Notes: generated by a model from the sequence alone, not told the origin. 6,039 bases of DNA from Christensenella sp. UBA7707 (GCA_002482435.1 DLFZ01000104.1:18448-24486); one strand, 5' to 3'; numbered from the stretch's first letter, positions 1-5,945 are shown. Program-made: numbers and translations.

Positions 1-3
1 GAT

Positions 4-38
4 GGGCCGTTTTCGAGCGCCTTGCTCAAAAACGGCCC
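4..38 (-). terminator. Hairpin after the P5C dehydrogenase gene, possible terminator
   Basis: A long inverted repeat pairs 4-18 with 24-38: ten pairs from GGGCCGTTTT with AAAACGGCCC, one C/A mismatch, then GAGC with GCTC, closing a 5-nt loop. It lies about 20 bases past the stop codon of the minus-strand dehydrogenase, where a terminator would be expected. The three bases visible beyond the stem on the minus strand read ATC rather than a T run, and the window ends there. An intrinsic terminator is therefore plausible but not proven. Confidence 0.4.
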
Positions 39-57
39 AATGCCTGCCAGTAAGGTT

Positions 58-1689
58 TTATCTCTCGCTCATGAACGGGTACGAAATTGCGCTTGACGGC
101 GCAAGGTTTTCCTTCACGGCGCGGGGACTCAGCCAGCGGTTGAGGTTGAGGGCGCTGCCCGCCTTGTCGTTGGTGCCGGAGGCGCGACCGCCGCCAAACG
201 GCTGCTGGCCTACCACGGCGCCGGTGGGCTTATCGTTGATGTAAAAGTTGCCCGCGCTGTGTGCAAGCCTTCTTTCGAGCGTTTCGATCACTGCGCGGTC
301 CGAAGCGAAAATGGCGCCGGTAAGCGCATAGGGCGAGGCCTCGTCGCAAGCGGTAAGCGCTTCGTCGAGCTTCTCATCGTCGTACGCGTACACCGTGAGC
401 ACCGGCCCAAAAATTTCCTCCACCATGGTTTTAAAGTAGGGGCTGTTCGCCTCGATTACGGTGGGCTCGATGAAGTAGCCCTTCTTATCGTCGCAGCCGC
501 CGCCAACGATGACAGATGCGTCCGCGCTTTGTTTCGCAAAGTGGATGTAAGACTTGATGCTTTCAAACGCGGCCTTGTCGATCACTGCACCCATAAAGTT
601 TGTGAAGTCGCGCACGTCGCCCATCTTGAGCTTTTCCGTTTCCTCAACAAGGCGCGCTTTTACCGTGCCCCAAAGGCTTTTCGGGATAAACGCGCGCGAG
701 GCGGCGGAACATTTTTGCCCTTGGAACTCGAACGCACCGCGCACAAGCGCCGCCACGAGCGGCTCTACATCCGCGCTCGGGTGTGCAAACACAAAGTCCT
801 TGCCGCCGGTTTCGCCCACAAGGCGTGGGTACGATTCGTAATTGGCGATGTCTTTTCCGACCTGCGCCCAAACGCTGCGGAACACATCGGTAGAGCCCGT
901 AAAGTGGAAGCCGCCGAGCTTTCTGTGCGAAAGCACGACCTTGCTCACGTCGCTGCCGCGGCTGGGCATAAAGTTGATGACGCCCGCGGGAAGCCCTGCA
1001 TCCATCAAAATCTTCATCACATAATAGTTGGAAAGCACGGATGTGGAGGCGGGCTTCCAAACCACGGTGTTGCCGAGCATTGCGGGTGCTGTGGGCAAAT
1101 TGCCGCCGATTGATGTAAAGTTAAACGGCGTAACGGCGCAAACGAAACCGTCGAGCGCGCGGTATTCCATACGGTTGATGATGCCCGGGGTGGAAACGGG
1201 CTGCTGTTTAAAAATTTCCTGCGCAAAGTACGCGTTGTAACGGAAAAAGTCGCAAAGCTCACACACGCCGTCGATCTCCGCTTGAAAGGCGGTTTTGCTC
1301 TGGCCGAGCATGGTGGCTGCGTTCATCACCTGCCTGTAAGGCCCTGCGAGAAGATCCGCCGCTTTTTTGAAAATGCTCGCGCGCTGAAGCCACGGCATTT
1401 CCTCCCATTCGGCCTTGGCCTGCAAGGCTGCCTCAACGGCCATTTCAAGCTCCTTGGGGCCTGCAATGTGGTATTCGCAAAGCACATGGCCGTGGTCGTG
1501 CGGCATGACGCACTTACCCTTGTTGCCCGTAAAAACCTCTTTCCCGCCGATGATGAGCGGAATTTCAAGGCACAGCTTTTCCTGCCGCTTCAGTTCCTTT
1601 TTCAGCTCCTCGCGCTCCTTCGTTCCCGGGGCGTAAGTCAAAACAGGCTCGTTGTACGGCAGCGCCATTTCAAAAAAACGGTTGCTCAT
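58..1689 (-). CDS. pruA: 1-pyrroline-5-carboxylate dehydrogenase (L-glutamate gamma-semialdehyde dehydrogenase), ALDH4A1-like
   Basis: This 543-residue aldehyde dehydrogenase oxidises glutamate gamma-semialdehyde, the open form of P5C, to glutamate with NAD(P)+ in the cytoplasm. It is the second step of proline breakdown. Visible landmarks are TPFNF (187-191, with the conserved Asn), VVWKP (209-213), FTGST (263-267, cofactor-binding loop), the general-base Glu293 in VGETGG, the catalytic Cys327 in GQKCSA, EIFGPV (425-430) and a C-terminal NFYINDKPTG...GQQPFGG block (481-500). That block, PRLVGETGGKDF (288-299) and the ~540-residue length match the group-1 family containing mitochondrial ALDH4A1, rather than the PutA-fused or RocA-type enzymes. 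The ATG at 1689 is preceded by AAAGGGAG with a 6-nt spacer. The gene is transcribed away from the proline dehydrogenase-like operon, which supports the assignment. It appears complete with all catalytic residues present. Related semialdehydes, such as 4-hydroxyglutamate semialdehyde, could also be substrates. Confidence 0.95.
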   Translation of the reverse strand: MSNRFFEMALPYNEPVLTYAPGTKEREELKKELKRQEKLCLEIPLIIGGKEVFTGNKGKCVMPHDHGHVLCEYHIAGPKELEMAVEAALQAKAEWEEMPWLQRASIFKKAADLLAGPYRQVMNAATMLGQSKTAFQAEIDGVCELCDFFRYNAYFAQEIFKQQPVSTPGIINRMEYRALDGFVCAVTPFNFTSIGGNLPTAPAMLGNTVVWKPASTSVLSNYYVMKILMDAGLPAGVINFMPSRGSDVSKVVLSHRKLGGFHFTGSTDVFRSVWAQVGKDIANYESYPRLVGETGGKDFVFAHPSADVEPLVAALVRGAFEFQGQKCSAASRAFIPKSLWGTVKARLVEETEKLKMGDVRDFTNFMGAVIDKAAFESIKSYIHFAKQSADASVIVGGGCDDKKGYFIEPTVIEANSPYFKTMVEEIFGPVLTVYAYDDEKLDEALTACDEASPYALTGAIFASDRAVIETLERRLAHSAGNFYINDKPTGAVVGQQPFGGGRASGTNDKAGSALNLNRWLSPRAVKENLAPSSAISYPFMSER

Positions 1690-1721
1690 AGCTTGCTCCC
1701 TTTCCGTAAGTTTTCAACCCC

Positions 1722-1730
1722 ATTGTAGCA
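1722..1730 (-). promoter_or_regulatory. Extended -10 promoter candidate for the P5C dehydrogenase gene
   Basis: Read on the minus strand, this is TGC followed by TACAAT, an extended -10 element differing from TATAAT at one base. The -35 region 17 bp upstream is poor (TTCGCT), as extended -10 promoters tolerate. Transcription would begin near 1715, leaving a leader of about 25 nt that contains the AAAGGGAG ribosome binding site at 1703-1696. This is pattern recognition only. A second minus-strand TATAAT at 1777-1772 is the alternative. Confidence 0.45.
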
Positions 1731-1770
1731 CAGGCGCAAGAGGGAGCGAAACGGGGCGGACAGAGGCTTA

Positions 1771-1825
1771 TATTATATATTTGAAACGTCCGCATTTTAT
1801 TGCTTGCAGAATATATCATATAATA
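1771..1825. repeat. AT-rich inverted repeat in the divergent promoter region
   Basis: TATTATAT at 1771-1778 is the exact reverse complement of ATATAATA at 1818-1825, separated by 39 bp. Each arm holds a perfect TATAAT hexamer pointing outward: minus strand 1777-1772, plus strand 1819-1824. The presumptive -35 zones of both would fall on nearly the same bases around 1795-1801. Two polymerases could therefore hardly bind at once, and one regulator here could affect both directions. The arms are low-complexity AT, so part of the symmetry may be chance. Confidence 0.4.
1796..1824 (+). promoter_or_regulatory. Promoter candidate for the plus-strand redox operon
   Basis: A perfect TATAAT at 1819-1824 is the best -10 element upstream of the operon. 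At a 17-bp spacer the -35 hexamer is TTTATT (1796-1801), matching the consensus at only three positions. This could mean an activator-dependent promoter. Transcription would start near 1830, giving a leader of about 160 nt before the first gene. Confidence 0.45.
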
Positions 1826-1829
1826 CGTG

Positions 1830-1989
1830 TTTCATGCCCCTCCCCGCTTCCACGCCGCTTGAAAACGAAAAAAAAATGCGCTACTCTATCAGAGGCGGGC
1901 AATGCACTTTCCTATCTCTCCGCCGCGTCTTTTTCTTTGGTTCCTTTCTTGTTTTCCCGAATCTTATACGGATTTGCGAGGCGATGCCC
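1830..1989 (+). other. Long 5' leader of the redox operon, no gene seen
   Basis: About 160 nt separate the likely transcription start from the first start codon. The stretch has a run of nine A (1868-1876), then a pyrimidine-rich section (about 1908-1960). Only a small hairpin is evident (CTCT 1884-1887 with AGAG 1891-1894). I recognise no riboswitch class, T-box or attenuator. The reading frame of the first gene stays open back to 1804, but no ribosome binding site supports starts at 1804 or 1876. Confidence 0.35.
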
Positions 1990-2295
1990 ATGCGACTTGA
2001 AGAACACCCCATTCTCGCGTTTTCGCGCGGGAAAGAAATTCAATTTACCTTTAACGGCGAAAATGTAACAGGCTACGAGGGCGAAACCATTGCTGCCGCG
2101 CTGCACGCGGCGGGGGTAAAGGTGCTGGGCGAAAGCCTGTTTTTGCACCGCCCGCGCGGCTTTTACTGCGCCATTGGCAACTGCTCCTCGTGCATGATGG
2201 TGGTGGACGGCGTTTCCAATGTGAAAACCTGCATCACCGAACTCAAAGAGGGAATGCGTGTGGAAACGCAGCGCGGAAAGGGGACGGTTGTATGA
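1990..2295 (+). CDS. [2Fe-2S] subunit of heteromeric proline dehydrogenase-like complex (HcnA / Fer2_4 type)
   Basis: This 101-residue cytoplasmic electron-transfer protein has the plant-type [2Fe-2S] pattern Cys60-x4-Cys65-x2-Cys68-x12-Cys81. It belongs to the small ferredoxin family found as HcnA, as the gamma subunit of D-hydroxyproline dehydrogenase, and as the N-terminal domain of sarcosine oxidase alpha. The early part (18-50: IQFTFNG, GYEGETIAAAL, GVKVLG) fits that fold. The start chosen is ATG 1990, because GAGG at 1978-1981 sits 8 nt upstream; ATG 1984 in the same frame would be only 2 nt away. The stop overlaps the next gene's start (ATGA), implying translational coupling and stoichiometric synthesis. 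Its likely job is to accept electrons from the flavins of the adjacent subunits. The family is clear, but the substrate of the whole complex is inferred from context. Confidence 0.88.
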   Translation: MRLEEHPILAFSRGKEIQFTFNGENVTGYEGETIAAALHAAGVKVLGESLFLHRPRGFYCAIGNCSSCMMVVDGVSNVKTCITELKEGMRVETQRGKGTVV

Positions 2296-3392
2296 AAAAA
2301 ACCGATCTTCTCATCATCGGCGGCGGCCCCGCGGGGCTTTGCGCCGCAGCCATGGCTGCGGAATGCAGCGCGCACGCACTGGTTCTTGAGCGCAACCCCA
2401 AGGCGGGCGGGCAGCTTGTCAAGCAAACGCACATGTTTTTCGGCTCCGAAAAGCAACATGCCTCCGTGCGCGGTGTGGACATTGCCGACATCCTTCTTGA
2501 AAAAATTGCGCGCTACCCCAACAATGTGGAGCTTATGACCTCCACCACCGCCGTGGGCCTTTATGAAGACGGCGTTGCCACAGCGCTTTACAAAGAGGAG
2601 AACTACTTTAAAATTATGCCCCGCGCCGTAATCGCGGCAACGGGCGCATATGAGCGTCCCCTGGCCTTTCCCAACAACGACCTGCCGGGCATTTACGGCG
2701 CGGGCGCAGTGCAAACGCTCATGAACGTGTACGGCGTAAAGCCTGGCGAGCGTGCGCTGATGGTGGGCGCGGGCAACATCGGCCTGATCGTAAGCTATCA
2801 GCTTATGCAGGCGGGCGTGAAGGTTGTCGCCATCCTCGACGCCGCGCCCAAGATCGGCGGCTACCTTGTGCATGCGGCGAAGGTCGCGCGCATGGGCGTG
2901 CCTATTTTAACCTCGCACACCGTAAAGCGTGCGCTTGGAGAAACCGAGCTTAAGGCCGTGGAGATTTGCGCGGTGGACGAACGCTTCCGCCCCTTGGAGG
3001 GCACCGAAAAGCTTTACGAGGTGGATACGCTGTGCGTAGCCGTGGGGCTTTCGCCGCTTGCGGAGCTTTTGGAAATGCGCGGCTGTGAAATGCGCTATGT
3101 ACCGCAGCTTGGCGGCACCGTGCCAGTGCGCAACGAAAATTATGAAACCACCGTGGAAAACGTGTTTGCCGCAGGCGACACCTCGGGCATTGAGGAGGCG
3201 AGCGCCGCCATGGTAGAGGGCTCGCTTGCAGGGCTTTGCGCAAGCGCCAAGCTGGGCTTTGTGCACCCCCGCTACGAGGAACTGCGCCAAGAGCTTCAAG
3301 GCCAGCTCGACGCGCTTCGCGCCGGCCCCGCCGGAAAGCACATCCGAGAGGGCATCTTGAGCATCGTTGCCAAAGGAGGCTTTTCATGTTAG
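2292..3392 (+). CDS. FAD-dependent NAD(P)-type oxidoreductase, alpha-like (HcnB-like) subunit
   Basis: This 366-residue flavoprotein has two nucleotide-binding folds. The N-terminal FAD site is GGGPAG (10-15) with the ribose-binding acidic Glu33 and GGQ (39-41). ATGA (116-119) is the conserved linker, and GAGNIG (159-164) starts the second dinucleotide fold. VFAAGD (291-296) is the C-terminal FAD contact. This is the pyridine nucleotide-disulfide reductase-like core seen in HcnB, sarcosine oxidase alpha and the alpha subunit of archaeal proline dehydrogenase 1, where it handles NADH/dye electron exchange. No redox CxxC pair is seen. Unlike many HcnB relatives it lacks a C-terminal BFD [2Fe-2S] domain, which is encoded separately downstream (4514-4795). 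It starts at ATG 2292 with AAAGGGGA seven nt upstream, overlapping the preceding gene by 4 nt, and overlaps the following gene by 7 nt. Its likely role is electron transfer between the substrate-oxidising subunit and NAD(P) or another carrier; the acceptor is unknown. Confidence 0.9.
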   Translation: MKKTDLLIIGGGPAGLCAAAMAAECSAHALVLERNPKAGGQLVKQTHMFFGSEKQHASVRGVDIADILLEKIARYPNNVELMTSTTAVGLYEDGVATALYKEENYFKIMPRAVIAATGAYERPLAFPNNDLPGIYGAGAVQTLMNVYGVKPGERALMVGAGNIGLIVSYQLMQAGVKVVAILDAAPKIGGYLVHAAKVARMGVPILTSHTVKRALGETELKAVEICAVDERFRPLEGTEKLYEVDTLCVAVGLSPLAELLEMRGCEMRYVPQLGGTVPVRNENYETTVENVFAAGDTSGIEEASAAMVEGSLAGLCASAKLGFVHPRYEELRQELQGQLDALRAGPAGKHIREGILSIVAKGGFSC

Positions 3393-3874
3393 AGAAAACC
3401 GGCATCCCAGGTGCCGAAAGGGTAAAAGAAAAGTTTCCGCCCGTAGAGCGCATCGACCGCGGTCCCGTGGCCGTTGTTGAGTGCTATGAAAGAATTCCGT
3501 GCAACCCGTGCGCGACCGCGTGCAGGGTACACGCCATTGAGATTGGGGAGGACATCAACAACATCCCCGCACTCGATGCCGCGCGCTGCACGGGCTGCGC
3601 CGTTTGCCTCTCCCGCTGCCCTGGGCTTGCCATTTTTGTGGTGGACGGCAGCAAGTCCAAGGAATTTGTGGAATTCCGCATCCCCTACGAGTTTTTGCCG
3701 TTACCCAAGGAAGGCCAAAACGTATGGGGGCTTGACCGCGCCGGACAGCGCCTTAGTATGGTGCGTGTTTTGAAAGTACAAAACCCCAAGTCGTTCGACC
3801 GCACACCCGTTGTTACCGTGGAGGTGCCGCGCGCCGAGCTTTACACCTTCCGCAACATCCAGATAGAGGGCTGA
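3386..3874 (+). CDS. [4Fe-4S] ferredoxin-like electron-transfer subunit (gamma-like)
   Basis: This 162-residue, ~18 kDa protein is ferredoxin-like. A textbook [4Fe-4S] motif lies at Cys68-x2-Cys71-x2-Cys74-x3-Cys78-Pro. A second set at Cys33, Cys39, Cys42 and Cys46 is irregular (C-x5-C-x2-C-x3-C): where a dicluster ferredoxin has its third and fourth cysteines there are Ala45 and His49. One regular cluster is secure and a second, differently ligated one is likely. The remainder (80-162) is a unique C-terminal extension with no membrane segment. The ribosome binding site AAAGGAGG (3372-3379) is 6 nt before ATG 3386, and the gene overlaps its upstream neighbour by 7 nt. Size and position match the ~19 kDa ferredoxin-like subunit of archaeal multi-subunit proline dehydrogenase. 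Its role is probably as an Fe-S relay in the complex. Confidence 0.85.
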   Translation: MLEKTGIPGAERVKEKFPPVERIDRGPVAVVECYERIPCNPCATACRVHAIEIGEDINNIPALDAARCTGCAVCLSRCPGLAIFVVDGSKSKEFVEFRIPYEFLPLPKEGQNVWGLDRAGQRLSMVRVLKVQNPKSFDRTPVVTVEVPRAELYTFRNIQIEG

Positions 3875-3976
3875 GTTTTCTGTACCCCGAGGCATAAAAC
3901 GGAAATTCACCGCTTGCGGCAGGAAGTGCCGCACGTTGTTGCAAACGAGTGGGTCAAGATGAGCGGGAGATGTGGA

Positions 3977-4423
3977 ATGAAGATTCGCGAATTCAAAATT
4001 CAGGACTACGATGCGGTGTACGCCCTATGGCGCAGAACGCCCGGAATGGGCTTGAACGATGTGGACGACAGCCGGGAGGGTATCGACAAGTACCTCAAAC
4101 GCAACCCACATACTTGTTTTGTGGCTGATGCTGAGGACGAGCGTGGGATCGTTGGCGTGATCATGAGCGGTCACGACGGACGCCGGGGCTTCATTCATCA
4201 CACCTGCGTTGCAAGCGAAATTCGCCACAACGGCATAGGCACGCGGCTTGTTGATGCCGCTTTGGAGGCGCTTTGCGCCGAAGGCATAAGCAAGGTCGTA
4301 CTTGTGGTGTTTGGCCGCAACGAAGGTGGCAATGCCTTTTGGGAACGTTTGGGCTTTACAACGCGCCCCGACCTTAACTACCGCAATAAGGCGTTGGTTG
4401 CGCTGGAGCGGATGGATACATAA
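3977..4423 (+). CDS. GNAT family N-acetyltransferase, substrate unknown
   Basis: This 148-residue protein has a single GNAT fold. The N-terminal strand and helix are IREFKIQDYDAVYALW (3-18). GIVGVIMSG (57-65) with HDGRRGFIHH (66-75) forms strands 2-4. The acetyl-CoA pyrophosphate loop is RHNGIGT (83-89). The C-terminal GNAFWERLGF (118-127) is the usual family ending. The length and sequence style resemble the YpeA-like group. ATG 3977 is chosen because GGGAGA (3965-3970) is 6 nt upstream and the domain starts immediately; the frame is open back to 3914 but starts there have no convincing ribosome binding site. It sits between two redox subunit genes with gaps of 102 and 90 nt, whereas the other operon genes overlap. 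That suggests later insertion or a loosely related function. Acetylation of a small amine, an amino-acid analogue or a protein is possible, and nothing here decides which. Confidence 0.88.
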   Translation: MKIREFKIQDYDAVYALWRRTPGMGLNDVDDSREGIDKYLKRNPHTCFVADAEDERGIVGVIMSGHDGRRGFIHHTCVASEIRHNGIGTRLVDAALEALCAEGISKVVLVVFGRNEGGNAFWERLGFTTRPDLNYRNKALVALERMDT

Positions 4424-4513
4424 CGCGGAGGGTACATGGGGCTGAGGAAAATTTGCGCCGCATTGCCGCATGTGAAGTTTTCGGATAGAAAGAGATGAAC
4501 GGGGTTGTTTGCT

Positions 4514-4795
4514 ATGGAAGAAAAAACCATTGTCTGCCGCTGCTCCGACGTGACGCTCGAAGAGGTTAAAAACCTCATCGCCAAGGGCTACACCACGTTT
4601 GACGAAATCAAGCGCATCACGCGCATCGGCATGGGCCCGTGCAAGGGAAAAACCTGCACGCAGCTTGTGCTGCGCGAGCTTTCCGCCGCAACGGGAAAAC
4701 CCGCCGCGGAATTGAAGGTGCAAACCACCCGCCCGCCCGTTACCGGCGTGCGGCTGGAGCTTCTTGCAAAGGAGGGCGAAGGTCATGAAGCGTAA
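4514..4795 (+). CDS. BFD-type [2Fe-2S]-binding small subunit (delta-like)
   Basis: This 93-residue, ~10 kDa protein has the bacterioferritin-associated ferredoxin-like motif Cys8-x-Cys10 ... Cys43-x4-Cys48, which ligates one [2Fe-2S] cluster. Helical segments DVTLEEVKNLIAKG (12-25) and FDEIKRIT (29-36) lie between the ligands as in the Fer2_BFD fold. The tail contains TRPPV (72-76) and ends in a leucine-rich segment, as in BFD domains fused to HcnB and sarcosine oxidase alpha. In this operon it is a separate chain, as for the ~10 kDa subunit of archaeal proline dehydrogenase 1. ATG 4514 is chosen (GGGG at 4501-4504, 9 nt upstream, is a weak binding site); an in-frame TTG at 4505 would add three residues. 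The end overlaps the next gene by 11 nt, so translation of the two is probably coupled. Confidence 0.88.
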   Translation: MEEKTIVCRCSDVTLEEVKNLIAKGYTTFDEIKRITRIGMGPCKGKTCTQLVLRELSAATGKPAAELKVQTTRPPVTGVRLELLAKEGEGHEA

Positions 4796-5933
4796 CGCAG
4801 ATGTCGTAATCATCGGCGCGGGCATTTCCGGCTGCGCCATCGCCTACAACCTCGCAGCAAGGGGCGTAAAAAACATTGTCGTGCTTGAAAAGCGCTACAT
4901 CTGCGCGGGTTCCACCGGCGCGTGCGGCGCAGGCGTGCGCATGCAGTGGGGCACGGAAATGAACTGCCTACTCGCCAAGGAAAGCATTGAGTTTTACGAG
5001 CACGCCAACGAAATCTTAGAGTACGACGGAGACGTGGAATTTAAGCAAAAGGGCTATCTTCTCATTTCCAACAGTGAAAAGGAACTTGCGCAGTTTGAAA
5101 AGAACGTGGCGGTGCAAAACCGCTGCGGCATCCCCTCGCGCATGGTAAGCCTTGCGGAAGCGAAGGAAATCGTGCCGCATCTGAACACCTCCGTGCTCAA
5201 GGGCGCGGCCTTCTGCGAAAAAGACGGTTTCTTGAACCCGTTTTTAACGACCGACGCATTTTACCGCGCGGCGAAGCGCCTAGGCGTGGAGTTTTACACA
5301 CAAACCGAGGTCACAGGCCTTCGCATTGAGGGTGGGCGCATGAAAGCCGTTGTCACCTCGCAGGGCGAAGTTGAAACCCCTGTCGTTGTAAACGCGGCGG
5401 GCGGCTACTCAAAAACCATCGCAGAAATGGCGGGCATGGAGCTGCCGGTTTATTCCGAGCGTCACCAAATCCTCGTGACGGAACCCGTGGAGCCCATGCA
5501 GGGGCCGATGGTGATGTCATTCGGACTCAACCTTTATGTGCAGCAATCCCCCCACGGTTCTTTCATCATGGGACGCGGCGACCAAGGCGAGCCGCGCGAT
5601 TTGCGCGTTACCTCGGGCTGGCACTTCCTCGAGGAAATGGCAAAAACCATTTCTGTGGTTTTGCCGCCGGTCGCCAAGCTCCGCGTGATCCGCCAATGGG
5701 CCGGTTTGTATAATATGTCGCCTGACCGTCAACCAATTTACGATAGGTCTGAGGCCATACAGGGCCTATATACCGCGTGCGGTTTCAGCGGACACGGCTT
5801 TATGTTTGGGCCCATCACCGGCCGCGTGATGGCGGACATGATTTTGAACGAACACACGGGGCTTGACGTGAGCTGTTTGAGCCTCAAACGCATCGAAACC
5901 GGTGCGCTGATGTTTGAACCATCGGTGGTGTAG
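4785..5933 (+). CDS. FAD-dependent DAO-family oxidoreductase, probable catalytic (beta) subunit of proline dehydrogenase-like complex
   Basis: This 382-residue (~42 kDa) flavoenzyme belongs to the DAO/SoxB family, which oxidises the C-N bond of secondary or D-amino acids. The FAD Rossmann motif is GAGISG (11-16), with Glu35 as the ribose ligand. GSTGACGAGVRMQWGTEMN (42-60) corresponds to the flavin-proximal loop of sarcosine oxidase beta and L-proline dehydrogenase beta proteins. NAAGGYS (203-209) is the second FAD contact, RQWAGLYNMSPDRQPI (303-318) the conserved substrate/flavin segment, and GFSGHGFMFGP (333-343) the C-terminal FAD loop. No signal peptide or membrane segment is seen. AAAGGAGGG precedes ATG 4785 with a spacer of about 9 nt. 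The divergent P5C dehydrogenase makes L-proline the favoured substrate, with P5C as product. Hydroxyproline, D-proline or sarcosine-like amines remain possible, because family membership does not fix the substrate. It is the last gene before a strong terminator. Confidence 0.9.
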   Translation: MKRNADVVIIGAGISGCAIAYNLAARGVKNIVVLEKRYICAGSTGACGAGVRMQWGTEMNCLLAKESIEFYEHANEILEYDGDVEFKQKGYLLISNSEKELAQFEKNVAVQNRCGIPSRMVSLAEAKEIVPHLNTSVLKGAAFCEKDGFLNPFLTTDAFYRAAKRLGVEFYTQTEVTGLRIEGGRMKAVVTSQGEVETPVVVNAAGGYSKTIAEMAGMELPVYSERHQILVTEPVEPMQGPMVMSFGLNLYVQQSPHGSFIMGRGDQGEPRDLRVTSGWHFLEEMAKTISVVLPPVAKLRVIRQWAGLYNMSPDRQPIYDRSEAIQGLYTACGFSGHGFMFGPITGRVMADMILNEHTGLDVSCLSLKRIETGALMFEPSVV

Positions 5934-5945
5934 GCGCTTCGCTTT

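Noticed and set aside
259..1113. A long plus-strand open frame opposite the P5C dehydrogenase gene
   Set aside because: It has no recognisable domain, is rich in Arg, His and Ala as expected from antisense of a GC-rich gene, and lies wholly within a strongly supported ALDH.
1796..1810. A sigma-54 type -24/-12 promoter around TTGCA at 1804-1808
   Set aside because: The TTGCA could serve as the -12 half, but the bases at the -24 position are AT instead of GG.
1804..1989. An N-terminal extension of the [2Fe-2S] protein with a hydrophobic stretch resembling a signal anchor
   Set aside because: Starts at 1804 or 1876 lack a ribosome binding site, the 1804 start lies upstream of the probable -10 box, and the domain begins right after ATG 1990 as in known small HcnA-like proteins.
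2163..2873. A minus-strand open frame opposite the 2Fe-2S and FAD genes
   Set aside because: Its composition is that of an antisense shadow and the plus-strand proteins carry intact cofactor motifs throughout.
3916..3932. A 6-bp hairpin (GCGGCA with TGCCGC) upstream of the GNAT gene as a terminator
   Set aside because: The stem is short and followed by ACG rather than a T run. It may fold but does not look like an intrinsic terminator.
3875..4513. Direct repeats or insertion sequence ends flanking the GNAT gene
   Set aside because: Only a shared TGCCGCA heptamer was found in the two gaps; there are no terminal inverted repeats, target duplications or transposase remnants.
4025..4840. A long minus-strand open frame opposite the GNAT and BFD genes
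   Set aside because: It spans three well-supported plus-strand genes and their gaps, has no domain and no ribosome binding site logic, so it is an antisense shadow.
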